Origin: Celoporthe dispersa
Taxonomy: Eukaryota > Ascomycota > Sordariomycetes > Diaporthales > Cryphonectriaceae
Reading direction: 5' to 3'
Length of the DNA stretch: 64,000 bases
NCBI GenBank assembly: GCA_016584495.1
Contig: WAID01000001.1
Location: 2,666,001-2,730,000, forward strand
Of the stretch, positions 1-11,214 are shown one piece after another (within the stretch, counting starts at the first letter, position 1; each line of letters begins with the position of its first letter). Made by a program: the position numbers and the translations under genes. Under the pieces are notes generated by a model. It saw only the letters and a list, made by a program, of their open reading frames with translations, made no database searches and was not told the origin of the DNA.

Positions 1-1500
1 CGTAGATGGGGACGGTCATTAGCTGGGCTGTGCTGGAGGTGTAGCCGAGGTTCTTGACGATGGTGGGCAGGAAGAGGCTGATGCCGTAGAGGGGGCAGAC
101 GATCTGGTGGGATGTTCTCAGCTGCTGCTGCTGCTGCAGAGGAGGGAAGAAAGACGAAAACTGGAGACTATGTAGGTGGCATTTGACTTACACCCCAATA
201 TACAAAGATATTGACCCAGACCTGCCAGTCCGCAAAGGCCTGCACGACATACTTCCACTTGAACTCCTCTGCCTGGGCCACATGGGACTCAACCTCTTTG
301 CTCTGGCCCTGATATTTCAGACGGAACACCACAAACGCCCTCTCCTCCTCCGTGAGGAACTTTGCGGTCTCGGGGAAGTCGTGCAGGAGCCAGAAGGAGG
401 CGAACGCCACGAGAACAGTTGCGATGCCCTCGAGGATGAAGATCCACCTCCACCCTGCCAGGTTACCGACGCCGTCCATCTTGCTAATGCCGAAGGCGAG
501 GAGGCCGGAGAAGGCGCCGGCAACGGAGGCGGCGGAGAAGAACATGGCTTGGCGGAATTGGATCTCGTGGCGGCAGTACCACATGGTCAAATAATACTAT
601 AAGTTTGTAATTATAGCACAGATATTAGCAATGGTACGAAGGGGATCAAAATCGACAAAAAGAGGGAAATTATAAAATAAAAATAATAATCTGAAAGCAT
701 TCTCAACTCACAGCAACACCAGGGTATAACCCCGCCTCAGCAACACCGAGAAAGAGCCTCGCCACCAGCAGGCCTTGGTAGTTCTGGACGATGCCCATGA
801 GGGTCATGACGGTACCCCAAGCCACCATGATGGTGGGGAGCCACCGAGACGGGCGGAGCTTCTTGAGGAGCAGGTTGGAGGGGACCTCGAAGAAGGCGTA
901 GGTGAAGAAGAAGGCCGTCAGGCACCAGTTATACTGGTAGGAGATGAGACCGAGGTCTTCTTGGAGGCCTTCGATCTTTGCATTGCCGATATTTCCTCCT
1001 GCCGAGGATGTAAGTTTGAGGAGAGGAGAAAGCAGGCAGTATAATTTGCTCTGTCTTGTTTATTTCAACCTTTCCTCCTTATTTTGCCCTCTCTCTCTTT
1101 TTATCGTAGTCTAATGTTTTTTACTTGTCAAGAATAGTCATAGTTCAACTTACGGTCCAAGAAGCAAAGTAGGTAGAGCAAAGCCAGCACCGGAATGAGC
1201 CGCAGATCCATCTGCCACCACGGTCGTCATCAGCGGCTGAGCGGGCAGAAAAAGACGACCAAGTTCAGTTGACAAGTGCAACTTTACCTTGCGGAGAATC
1301 ATCTTCTCGTCCAGGTGGCTGAACGAAGCCATTGTGGTCCCCGGCGCTAGGGCCATGGCGTCGATGCGCTCGACCTCCTCTCTCGTCTTGTCATGGCCGC
1401 GGTGGTGGTCCGGTGGCGCTGACAGCTTCCCCAACTCTCCGCCGAATTCATCGTGGGCCACCTCTAGTTTCCCGTTGGGGGGGCTGTGGTGTGGGTTCAT
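1..1500 (-). CDS. MFS permease, allantoate/nicotinate (ACS) type, 3' end cut off by window
   Basis: This is the N-terminal two thirds of a major facilitator permease of the anion:cation symporter type (Dal5/Tna1-like), a plasma-membrane importer of organic anions or vitamins; the substrate cannot be told. It starts at the ATG at 1500-1498. Proposed exons are 1288-1500, 1154-1211, 712-998, 192-596 and from about 141 off the edge. The phases agree: 71 codons, then 58+287 bases, then 405 bases. The cytosolic N terminus leads into the family signature: a DEKMILRKMDLRLIP-like start of TM1, then FLDRGNIGNAK. TM helices follow, with a GLLVARLFLGVAEAGLYPG segment in exon 3 and a GWRWIFILEG segment in exon 4. 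The last intron ends in a run of CAG triplets (about 121-137 on the plus strand), so the exact acceptor is ambiguous but always in frame. No frame breaks are seen. Family confidence is high; substrate is unknown. Confidence 0.88.
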
Positions 1501-3262
1501 GTCGGATGGAGCCTTTTGCTGCCGGCTGATTAGGTACGTGCAGGCTTGAGTTATGTTGAAGAAGGAGGAGGAGGAGGATGAGAGAAGGGATGGGTAATTA
1601 CAGCACCCGTGGCCTTCTTTTACTTGTAGAGATGTATCCTTTATCTTTATTTATTGTATCATGATGGTCAAGATTCATGGGCTAAGGCATGATGAAAGCT
1701 ACTAATTCATGTACAGAGCAGCACGTGGATTACTTGCTTGGGTGCTTTAGTCCCGATAAGGCCTCCCTTCCCCGTCCCCCCGCATCGGATGATACATAGT
1801 TTCCACCCCGTATGGAGTTCCCCCAGATGCCCACTGCCGGTGCCAAGGTGTGATGGACCATACAATGGTCCACTAGGAGCGTCATCGCGTGGTGTGCTCG
1901 CTCCTTGGACGTAGAACCTGGCATGAGGTTGACGGGGTGGTTGATTCAGGACATTGTATGTGGGTCTGGACATGAAAGGACAGGCTGAGGGCCGAAGTGG
2001 GACGGGGAGAGGAGGGGGAAGAGGAGGAGAAGGAGGAGATAGGCGCTATAAAGGATAACCCGATGTACAATGCAAGTGTCACGCCATGAAGAATTTGTCT
2101 GGTTCAATCTCGTCTCCGCAGAGCAGCTGCTAGGCCCTAGACCTAGAAACGGTTGGGTGGCCGTTGATCTTGACCGCCGGGTTCTGGGAGTGCCCATCCT
2201 GCCCCATTATCAGCACATACTATAGTAGTTGTTGGGTGGCGAGAGTAGAGATGGCCAATAGTGGTTGTATGCCCTACAAGTGTCTGTCTCGCTGGCCTGC
2301 CGCTTGACCTACCTACCTGCTAAACATACCAAAGCAATGACCTACCTGTCTGCTGGTTTGTCTCGACGGTAATATACGGATCTCATCACACCGCTGAGCG
2401 TTACGCTGCCACTCCATGCCCGTAGACATCCCGAAGCCCAAGCACATATGGATCCTGCCGACCGACCGACGAGGCCCGGCCCGCTGAACTCGCGACAGCG
2501 ACACCGCCATGCTAGTACCAGGCGGTACATTGAACACCCCGCCCAGCAGAGTAGAGTCCTCCACCGAGCCTGTAGATCGCAGCAATGCAGCTCTCGTCGA
2601 CGTTGACGTATTCCCACCCTCCAGCCTGGCTCCTTAGCCTCGTCCATCCAAACGTGCAGTATACCTACTTCCTTCTCCGAGGTCTCATGACCGCTCGTCG
2701 TACTTTTTTTTCTTCTTCTTTTTTCCCCTTCTTCAAGTCCTCGACCACAAGTCGGTGGGATCGACAGCAGATAAGAACATAGTAGGAGAATGCCTTCTCT
2801 TCGAGGAGAGGGAGGGAAACGGGGGCGGAAGCGATGGTAGGACTTCAACCCCGCCATTATATCGCAGATGTAGGTGTGTCGTTTTCGGAGGGCATTTCTG
2901 TCAACCTAGAAGAATACACACAAGTCAGCTAAGCATCGCATTCGTCGTGTCTGGAGCTTCATAATTCGTAGTTAGCATTGCGGCCTCGATCCGTCCGTGT
3001 CGTGGTTTTTCTAAAGTGGCGGGTCTGGCCGGCTTGTGACATCTGCTGCTGTACAGGACGGATTAGCGTGTGAGGGGTAACTGGATGGGCCACGTGAGTT
3101 AGGCAGCGAGCTGACCGAGATGGGCCCAGGAGACTCGGGTCAGCATGCCGTCAGCTCCGCTGCTGTACGGACCACCAAGACAGAAAACAAGGGGAAAAGG
3201 AGGTTCAAGAAAACAAGAAGATTCTTCACTTATGTACGATATGTACAAGCATCCCCAAGAGT
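1501..3262. other. Gene-free stretch
   Basis: This is the presumed promoter of the permease on one side and the 3' flank of the 3263-4636 gene on the other. It has purine- and pyrimidine-rich tracts (for example 1990-2040 and 2700-2735). Small open frames on both strands show no family-like sequence, and I see no RNA gene. Confidence 0.4.
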
Positions 3263-4636
3263 TTATGTACAAGAGGCACGCATCAGCCTCCACGAAGCCA
3301 GCATCAACAACCACCAGGCCACCGGTGACTCCGTCCACGCCTGCTCCACGGCAGCAACAACAACCAGCTTGGCCGCAGCAGGGCTACGCACCAGCCCTCC
3401 GTCTCCGTGCGCGGGCCCGAGAGCGAATGTGGTCAGGAGATGCCTCCCGCCGACGTTCTGCTCTTCCTCCAGCAGGGCCACCCTCCGTCTTTCCGTCACG
3501 ATCCAGACTGCCCTCTCTCTGTCGAAGTTGTCGCGCGACCGCACGATGGTTTCGGTGAGACTGGTGGTGAGTGTGGTGATGGTCGTGGTGGGTGTGGTGG
3601 GGATACGGCCGGCAGGACGACAGGCTGCGGCTCTGCAGTGGGGATGGCTTCGTGTCGAAGAGTGGTGTCGCGGCCACGGCGTGTGCGGTGTCGGCTTGGG
3701 GGTGGCGGCACCCGAGTCCGTGGTGTCCATGCTCTGCAGGTCGGCATGCGATATGGACAGGTACCCTTCGAGGTCTTCATCGTCGACGATCGTGGTCATC
3801 AGGCCGTCCTTCCCGTGGGCCTGCTCCTCTGCCTGCGAGATGTCAGGTGCGGAGGGTGGCGTCTCGGGATCCTCGGACGGCGATGGGGCCTCGTCATGGT
3901 GCAGCGTGGGCACTGAGTCCTGTAGGCTCGCGGCAGTGTGGTCGGTCTCGGACTCGGAGACTGACATGGCCTGCGAGGGTGGGTAGGGCTGATGATGATG
4001 GTCTGGCTGCTTCCGCTGCACACGCTCGTTCACGGAGACGCCAGAGTCCTGCGACCGCAGGGAGTTGGAGCGCGTGGGGTGGTCGACGGCCGTGGCGCAT
4101 GTCGAAAAGGTCTCCGAGTGCTCGTGGGTGTAGATGGTGTCGTCCTCGTCGGGTTCGTCGAACAGGATGGGCCCGTCGTAGTCGGCATGGGTGGCGGGGA
4201 GCAGGGGGGCGTCGCTGGTGGTGCTGTTGCTGCAGGTGTCGGACCCGGGGTGCCAAGGGTGGTCGGGAGGAAGGTAGGACGAGAAGTACCGGACAAGAGA
4301 GTCGAGTGACTTGGTCCGGAACAGCTGGATGGCCAGGCCCCACTGCTCGGTTCCGATCAGGCGGGGGTTGCCGATGATCTCGAAGCTGGCGTCGTCCAGC
4401 ATGCCGTTCAGCTCCTTGAGCCGCAGCCTCTTGCGGTCCTCCATCATCTTCTCGAACTGGGCCAGGTCGGATGCCTTGCTGGACAGCTCGAAGACGTCAT
4501 GATGGAAGGCCTCCGAGTCTTGGATGGGTGTGGTGATGGTATTATACCTGTCGTGGAGGGTGGTGTTCAGATCGCTCTGCTTCAGGCCGAACTTCCAGAA
4601 AGGCCAGGGCTCGGCCCACGCAGGGGGATCGTCCAT
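3263..4636 (-). CDS. Fungal-specific Ser/Pro-rich protein of unknown function
   Basis: A single open frame of 457 residues starts at a clean ATG (4636-4634). The first 110 residues look folded and conserved-type: a start with MDDPPAWAEPWPFWKFGLK, then a helical Glu/Lys/Arg-rich stretch around residues 60-85. From about residue 115 to 290 it is acidic, Ser/Pro/His/Thr-rich and surely disordered. A Thr-rich patch and a charged helix (RSRDNFDRERAVW, about residue 360) lie near the C terminus. There is no signal peptide, no membrane span and no catalytic motif I know. The last 60 residues are less convincing and a missed intron there is possible. I assign no function; the gene call rests on length, codon use and the ordered-then-disordered layout usual for fungal orphan proteins. 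Confidence 0.6.
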   Translation of the reverse strand: MDDPPAWAEPWPFWKFGLKQSDLNTTLHDRYNTITTPIQDSEAFHHDVFELSSKASDLAQFEKMMEDRKRLRLKELNGMLDDASFEIIGNPRLIGTEQWGLAIQLFRTKSLDSLVRYFSSYLPPDHPWHPGSDTCSNSTTSDAPLLPATHADYDGPILFDEPDEDDTIYTHEHSETFSTCATAVDHPTRSNSLRSQDSGVSVNERVQRKQPDHHHQPYPPSQAMSVSESETDHTAASLQDSVPTLHHDEAPSPSEDPETPPSAPDISQAEEQAHGKDGLMTTIVDDEDLEGYLSISHADLQSMDTTDSGAATPKPTPHTPWPRHHSSTRSHPHCRAAACRPAGRIPTTPTTTITTLTTSLTETIVRSRDNFDRERAVWIVTERRRVALLEEEQNVGGRHLLTTFALGPAHGDGGLVRSPAAAKLVVVAAVEQAWTESPVAWWLLMLASWRLMRASCT

Positions 4637-7600
4637 CAGGGGTGGGCGGGGTGGCAGGAGGTGATGGGCCGGTCGAGTAGCCGGTACGTCGTCGTTGTCG
4701 GTGGTGTCGGTGGTGATGATTCGTCGCCAGGGAAAATAGGAAAGGGGGTATCAAAATTGGGTATATCGGTGGTTGGAAGTATCGCTGGGAGAAAGACAAA
4801 GGAAGCGAGGCCTTGGTGTATGATCGGACCGAGGCTAAGGAGAGACCAGAAGAGAGGGAACCAGGGAGGAGAAAGCAGCTGCTTTCCCAGATACAATCAG
4901 GGACCAGTTTCGTTGTGGGCGGGCTGGGTGTGACGAAGCCATCTAGACGCGGATGCTGCCGGAGAGGTACATCTTGACGGGAGTATCTGTGCTGTCTGTA
5001 TTGGGGAAGGAAAAGGAACAAAAAAAAAGGTGAGGATCTGGCGCAGAGGCCTATCAAGATTCACGTCGCGTCACTCGAGATGGTTTAGGAGTTAGGGTGT
5101 GCGGTGGATGATAGATGATGGTGGATGATGATGGTATCGCGGGATTGCCTCGTTCGGGGGGAAGCCGGGAAATCTGAAGAGACAACTGTTGGCTTGGGGA
5201 CGGGGTGGTTTTGGGGGGGGCCCCCAAGTGTGAAAAAGCCAGTCGAAGAAGTCACGCAAGGCCACGGCCTTGCAGTGGCAGAGTTGCGGCCAGCAGCCCC
5301 CTCGTAGACCCACCCACTTGTGCAATCGGAGTCTGACAATACCGGGGTATGATTGGAACACCTAGTGGATCCCGCTAAAATAGTCTGTAATGGCGCAGCA
5401 TGAAAGGGCGCTAAAGCTTGGAAGGCGGGCCCAAGGCACTAGTCCCGCAGGGAGTGTCACCCTGGCTCCACCCCGTCTGCCCGTCCACCTGTAATTGAAG
5501 TTGCGAGCGCGATCACCGTTTCACACAGCCCGTTTTGCATTCCGTTTATTCCTGCAGGCAACTCGGTACACCCGTCCTCACCAGACGGAGCTGGTCAGTC
5601 GACCGTTTCCGTGGCCCTCCTAAAATACACATTCCGCCGTCCGCTGTTCTCTCTTGTTTCTGTCCACCGCCTCGACAGCCCGACAGCCCGACAGCCTGAA
5701 GTGTTGATTCTCCGAAGTGACACTTGTTGGCCTGAGAAGGGGGAGCAGGCCTTGTCAACAGCTGTTTCAAAGTGGTCAGCAGGCTATGAACAGCTACACC
5801 AAGATGAAAAAAATACTTACACGCCCAGCCGGCCGTCTCCTCCTGGCGGCTGAGACAACCTCCGTCTGCACCCATCCTCTCGCGGTCATTGCCCCAAGAC
5901 TGGGCGCATCGTTGATACGAGAAGGGGCGGACAAAGGTCCTGCGCTGTGCAGTACCACAATACGGTACCTGGTGGGTGGTAGCGGAAAAATGCGCCACCC
6001 GTCAGAGCCCTCGGACCCGCCACTCAGCAAGGTCAGCGCACCTAGTCAGCCAGACAGCCAACTTCTAGTCTAGGCCTGGCGGCCATGTCTGCTGACGTTG
6101 GATGTGGATTCGGGCACCCTTCGCCCGCAGCAGTGAGCATTCTGTGCATTGCTTTGCGATGTTGTCATGCTGCGATCCTGCGTGATCAGTCAGGTGGGCT
6201 CCCGGGTGCCGGCTGCCAGAGGCCTCACCACCTGGCAGCCAGCTGCTCTGCTCTCGTCGGGGCACCTGGCGGGCTTACGTGAGTTCGAGGTTGAGGTCGG
6301 CCAGAGAGGGCAGTCGGTTCTTGGTCAGCTGCTGCCTGCTCTGCTCTCGAGCCTGGGCTCATGACTCCCACAGGCCCCAGGCTCTCGAGCAGTTGACGGA
6401 TCTGGCTCCAGATCCTCAATAAGGAATTGTCTGATCACGCTCTCTTCCAGACTACTCGATCCCAACCGCCTCCTGGCCGACCTGGACTCACGGTCTTGAG
6501 GCCCCAAGTCCTTGCACATACTGTCTGCTGGCATTATTGTCTGCTCCCCTTGGCTTCTCGTCGGGAGTAACCCTCTACGGCAAGCTGTATGGTCATCTTT
6601 CCCTCCCCAGCGACCAAGAAAGACCTTGTCGGCAGACTGCCGCTTCCCTCTTTGCAAACCTAATCTTCAACTCTAAAGAGAGCCAATCTGTGTCCACCTG
6701 GCGTTCTGGAGACTGGACTATATCATCTCGAATTGTGTGCCGTCTATAACAAGGACTGCAAGAGAAAATCGTACCATCTTCCAGGAATCCAGCATCGACT
6801 GCGTGAGCGCTCTGGCGGCCTCAGAGAGGATTAGGCAACCAACAGGCCACACATGTGATCTGACGTCTTCGGCTGCCCTCTGGCTGCAACAACTTTTGTC
6901 GCCTGGTTTCTGCGTCCTCGAAGTCCTTGCAGTCCTTGGAAACCCCAAGATAGTCCCTGTAGGACTTGCCTGTGTGGTTCAAACCCCCTTAACAAGAGTC
7001 GTTGCCCCCCTCCGGTGCGTGCAGGATCGCTATTGTCATCGTCACTCTCACCCACACGGCCTGCCTGCACTTGTACGTGCCCCTCCCCCCTCCCCCCGTT
7101 GAGGCTGAAAACCCGCTGAAGCACTCCAGGACCCTGGTCAGCAGGGCCTATCCCCCCCTCCCAATCATTTGATTCTCGCTCTTCAACTGCATCTGACTCT
7201 TTTCCTCCACCGTACTCTCGTCTTCAGCTCACATTACCACCAAACCAGGTGGTCTTCCTGGTTTCACCTGCACCTGCAGTCAGGTCAAGTCTGCGCATCT
7301 CTGTCCTTATTTTCCCCTTTTCCTTCCAAGTGTCCTCTGGTTCTGTTCTCTATTTTATTTAAAGACCCCCCTCTGCTGGCAATCGTTTTTGTCTTCCCGA
7401 CCACACTCTCCTAGTCAGCCATCGCCAACCAGCACACCCGACCCAAGCTTACTCGGACCATTCTGGGAGGCAACCGACCACAGCGAAGAGGCTGGCTCTA
7501 GGACGGCTCTGGGAGACATCGTGTGTCATACACAACCACTACCTTGATCTGGAACATTGCCGTGTGGGTGCTACTATCGTCGTTGGCGTGCTGTGCTATA

Positions 7601-7752
7601 TATCTCTATTCCCCCGTCCCGCGCCTGCGCCTACGCTTTACCCGCCGTGACCCGCCGTCCAAGACCTGGCCGCCCTGTTTAAGTATTTCGGTGTCACCTC
7701 AGCAGTGCGGCCAGGCTCTCCTGGCGGCCTCTCCGCGAAACCAGCCTCTGCC
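4637..7752. other. Long intergenic / 5' region upstream of the kinase gene
   Basis: About 3.1 kb without a convincing gene. It holds the promoter of the 3263-4636 gene, pyrimidine-rich DNA at about 7190-7410 that probably belongs to the leader of the kinase gene, and two close hairpins: arms 6341-6357/6375-6392 and a perfect 7-bp stem around 6402-6417. Open frames here are short, overlap on all frames and look non-coding. Confidence 0.4.
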
Positions 7753-9615
7753 ATGGGTGGGCTCGACGCCGGGCCGCCTCCAGAGGTGGCGACCGTGGAG
7801 AGCACCGAGCCGTGCTCCCAGAGCGAGATCGATGCCCGCATGAGGAGCTTCTGGGAGGAGAGGCAGATGCACGAGGCGGCGGCTGCGGCGGCGGCCAGCT
7901 CCGCGGTCCACCTGGACGACCTCGTTGTTCCCGAGGACAAGGACATCCGCATCCTGGTCCGACCTCTCACCCGTGCGCGCTCCGTCAGTCCTGGCAACCT
8001 CGACAACTGCGAGTGGCTGCAGCTGACGGCCGAGGTTGCCGAGCCCAACCAGCCCGAGCAAAAGGTCCTGGCCGTGACCCAGACCGAGCGCACCGTCAAG
8101 TTCTCCGTCCGCATGCCTGGGGAGAGCCTCGAGAACAGGCCTCCTCTGTGGTGCGAGCTCTATTTCGACCCGGGGTCCGAGGACCTGATCTTCTTCAACT
8201 GCTCGGACCTGCCCCTGACCCTGTCGAGGGTGTCACAGCAGCCGGCGCAGAGCCCCGGCCTGGACCACGACGTCAACCCCCAGCGCATCCAGCAGCTCGG
8301 GCCTGGGACCTGGAGGATCAAGGTCGTCGGCATCAACGTCATCGACTTCAGGATCGTCGAGAAGCGCCCTGCCGTCCGCAGGCTCTCCTCCAACGCATCG
8401 TCATCCTCCGCATCCCCCAGCGACGCCCGCAACCCCCTCGGCAAGCGAGGGCTCGCCGCCGAGGACAGCACCCCGGGCCCCGAGAAGAGACTCCGTGCTG
8501 AGGACTCTGCGGCCCATAGCGAGGACGGCGTGGTGATGTTTATGAGACCAGGCAACACCGCAGACCCGCTGGTCGTCCCGCTCCCGTCCGAGGACAAGGG
8601 CAAGGCGATCATGAGCACCACGGGCAACCCCCTCATCGAGCTGGAGGACGGTGCTACCGTCGCGATCCCGGGAGGAGAGGTCTACACCATCAAGAAGGTG
8701 GACCTGATCGCATCCACGAGCCTCAGCGCCGTCGCCCGGGCTGAGTTCTCGAAGGTGCCCGACAGCATCATCACGGTCAAGGTCCTCAAGACAAGCCTCA
8801 CGCAGAGGGCCAACGTGCCGCCGCCCCGACCGCACGACGAGGCGCGGAACGTGATGCGGCAGTCCGAGACCTGGCTGCGCGAGTTCCTGAACCACGAGCA
8901 GCTGAACCACAGGTCGATCCCGCGGCTGTTTGGGGGCGACGCCCGGTACCTGTCCCTGTACATGGAGCACATCGAGGCCAAGGACCTGACCACACGCGGC
9001 CTGTGGCAGAACGCCCAGACCACAATGTTTATGGGGCGCCGTTCTGATGCGGAGCGGATCCTGCGCGACATCAGCAGCGCCCTGGACTACCTGCACGGCC
9101 AGAACCTCACGCACAACGACATCAAGCCGGGCAATATCATGTACAACCCGCAGCGGGGCGCCGTGCTCTGCGACTTCGGCATGAGCTTCGACAAGAGCGC
9201 AAACCAGCACGGCATCGGCGGAACGCCTTACTACATCGGCCCCGAGTTCATCGGCCACAGGATGCGCGGCGTGACGGGGGACGTGTGGGCCCTGGGCGTC
9301 ACGATGCTCTACGTTCTCGGCAAGATCGGCTTCCCCGAGGCCAGGGCCCTCAAGAACCACCCCCGCCACCTCTACTGGCAGATCCGCGATGTCAACACGT
9401 CGGGCCAGCCGCAGCGGGGCTTCGAGGGGCAGACAGCCGTGCAGAAGATGAGGGTGTGGCTAGACGATGTCGGCGAGGCCAAGAAGCGGCTAAACCTAAA
9501 GGACAAGGTGGAGCGGCTGGTCGCAGAGATGCTTACCCTGAAGCCCAGCCAGCGCATCACGATGCGCAAGGTCGTGGAGGGCATGGCCAAGGTGCCCGTG
9601 CGGAGCGAGGGATGA
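7753..9615 (+). CDS. Protein kinase-domain protein with a novel N-terminal region
   Basis: A 620-residue intronless kinase. The first ATG in the frame is at 7753, in a CCATGG context, so I take it as the start. Residues 1-300 contain an acidic, Ala-rich start, a compact segment around 130-215 (WCELYFDP, FFNCSDLPLTLSRVSQ, GTWRIKVVGINVIDF) and a disordered linker. The kinase domain spans about 300-600. It has a VKVLK beta-3 lysine near 343, the catalytic loop HNDIKPGN near 455 with the catalytic Asp kept but Asn in place of the usual Arg (a non-RD kinase), DFG near 474, a GTPYYIGPE activation segment and DVWALGVTML in helix F. The glycine loop is poorly defined. All core catalytic residues are present, so activity is likely. 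The N-terminal part may be a binding module; it is not a domain I can name. Cytosolic, with no membrane span. Confidence 0.85.
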   Translation: MGGLDAGPPPEVATVESTEPCSQSEIDARMRSFWEERQMHEAAAAAAASSAVHLDDLVVPEDKDIRILVRPLTRARSVSPGNLDNCEWLQLTAEVAEPNQPEQKVLAVTQTERTVKFSVRMPGESLENRPPLWCELYFDPGSEDLIFFNCSDLPLTLSRVSQQPAQSPGLDHDVNPQRIQQLGPGTWRIKVVGINVIDFRIVEKRPAVRRLSSNASSSSASPSDARNPLGKRGLAAEDSTPGPEKRLRAEDSAAHSEDGVVMFMRPGNTADPLVVPLPSEDKGKAIMSTTGNPLIELEDGATVAIPGGEVYTIKKVDLIASTSLSAVARAEFSKVPDSIITVKVLKTSLTQRANVPPPRPHDEARNVMRQSETWLREFLNHEQLNHRSIPRLFGGDARYLSLYMEHIEAKDLTTRGLWQNAQTTMFMGRRSDAERILRDISSALDYLHGQNLTHNDIKPGNIMYNPQRGAVLCDFGMSFDKSANQHGIGGTPYYIGPEFIGHRMRGVTGDVWALGVTMLYVLGKIGFPEARALKNHPRHLYWQIRDVNTSGQPQRGFEGQTAVQKMRVWLDDVGEAKKRLNLKDKVERLVAEMLTLKPSQRITMRKVVEGMAKVPVRSEG

Positions 9616-10293
9616 AGAGACAAGTGATGACGATGATGACATGAACTGATTATGGGATCCACATGACGACGGGATCAAAAGGAGCGACCACGTCGGTAGA
9701 GAGGGCACGGCTCGCATTTCCTTGCATATATATATATATATATACACATCCGCGGTCCTGGTTGGCGGTACTCGGCTTCCGTGAGCAAGGCGGATAGACG
9801 AAAATTCGATGGTGAGTGATGGCAGAACCCTTCTTCCTTTCTTGACCACAGATCCAGTCCTCATATTTCCCCACCTGGCCCATCTCTATACTTGGGAGAG
9901 TGCTCTATTCTGACACCCATCAAAGTATTAGCATTGCATGATCATTTGGTCATTTTGTTGTTCTTGCCCCCCCCCCCAACAGCATTGCTATACCTAGGCG
10001 TAGATACAGGTTTTCTGATTCCAAAAAGAGGGGGGGGGGAGGGGAGAAAGAAAAAGTAGAAAACAAAAAAAGAAAAGGTCACGTGGTCCATGTGAAGCCT
10101 GTCGTGACAGGAGGTTCTTTACGAGGAGTTCGTCTTTTGAAGCATAGGATGGATGCGTCTTGTTCAACAGAGAGCTCTCAATACGTAGGACCCATGGGTG
10201 AAAGGTGTTGTATAGGCACTAGCTGCGCGGCAGACCACCGCAATAGACCTGACGCCTCCTTATGCAAAGACTGCCAGTCCAAAAAACCCTTTT
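9616..10293. repeat. Convergent 3' flank with TA microsatellite
   Basis: The region between two convergent genes. It contains a (TA)n tract at about 9726-9743, a C run near 9967 and A/G-rich DNA at 10025-10080. These are likely the 3' ends of both transcripts. No gene is seen. Confidence 0.5.
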
Positions 10294-11214
10294 TCAAGAA
10301 GTCTGGACCCACTGGTCCAGCCTGACATTCTTGATAATAGTCGAGAAGCCCAACGCCCGCGCGGCAAAACACTCGTCCTTCTTTTTCCCCCGCACGTCCC
10401 TGGCGTCGTTCTCCTTGTTGCTGTCGGGATCCTCGCCCTTGGGATACTCGACATGGAAGACAGGCTTCCCGGCCTTGATGAACGGCACATAGCAGTGCTG
10501 GTCCCCAAACTGCATGGCCTGCTCGCTGACGACATACTGCACCTCCTCCACGAGGCGCGGAGCGATCATGGCGCCGTTCTTGAGGCCACAGGCCAGCCCC
10601 CGCCTGTGGGCCTCGCGCGCCAGCCAGCTCACGTAGGAGGCCGCCCCCTGCTGCGTCAGGGGAGATGCCCGTGCTGTTGGACCAGCCGTCGGTGTTGTCC
10701 GGGTCGACGCCGTCGAACCCCTTGCGGGCGGCCAGCTCGAGCCGCGGGATCATGATGTTGGCACGGACCTGGACCGAGTTGGTCTCGACCCAGCGCTCAC
10801 CGGTCCAGCCGCCGGAGAGGGCGCGGCCCAGGGCCTCGGGCGGGAAGAGGTGGGCGTCGGGGCGCCAGTCCTCGCAGGTGCCGGCGGAGAAGTAGGCGAT
10901 CACCTTGCGGCCTCGGCGGTGGAGCTCGTCTATGGTGGAGACGGGGGTGTCACTGTCATGTCGGTGTGAGTATGCTGTTGTCTTGTCTTTTTCTTTCTTT
11001 TTCTTTTTTCCCTTTTTTCTCGCCTCTGTCAGGAAGAGCTCCAACAGCTAACTCACAACAGGTCGACAATCCACACATCAAACTGCTCGATGGTATGGTC
11101 GAGGCGCACAGGGTGGTTCAGGACATAATTCCAGGTTGTGCCCACGGAGGGCTGCCAGATGTAGCCTGCGGGCCGGGGAGGGAGGGGTGGAGGTGGAGGT
11201 GGAGGGCCGGCCAT
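10294..11214 (-). CDS. GH114 endo-alpha-1,4-polygalactosaminidase-like hydrolase, one frame break
   Basis: Member of glycoside hydrolase family 114, which cleaves galactosamine-rich polysaccharide and is usually secreted in fungi. Visible signatures are WQPSVGTTWNYVLNHP at the N terminus, then DLFDTPVSTIDELH formed across an intron at 10953-11056, then GRKVIAYFSAGTCEDWRP, GFDGVDPDNTDGW with the Asp pair typical of the active site, LACGLKNGA, and a LDQWVQTS end. After DGWSNSTG the frame is broken: dropping one C from a four-C run (plus-strand G run 10659-10662) joins it to LTQQGAASYVSWLA in the expected order and gives 271 residues. The 5' end is uncertain. The ATG at 11214 gives a Pro-rich start, but the GCAG just before the WQPS exon looks like a splice acceptor, so a signal-peptide exon upstream is likely but not found. 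Confidence 0.72.

Noticed and set aside
8401..9369. 322-codon minus-strand open frame inside the kinase gene
   Set aside because: Exact antisense of GC-rich kinase coding sequence; composition is Val/Leu/Arg/Gly-heavy without motifs.
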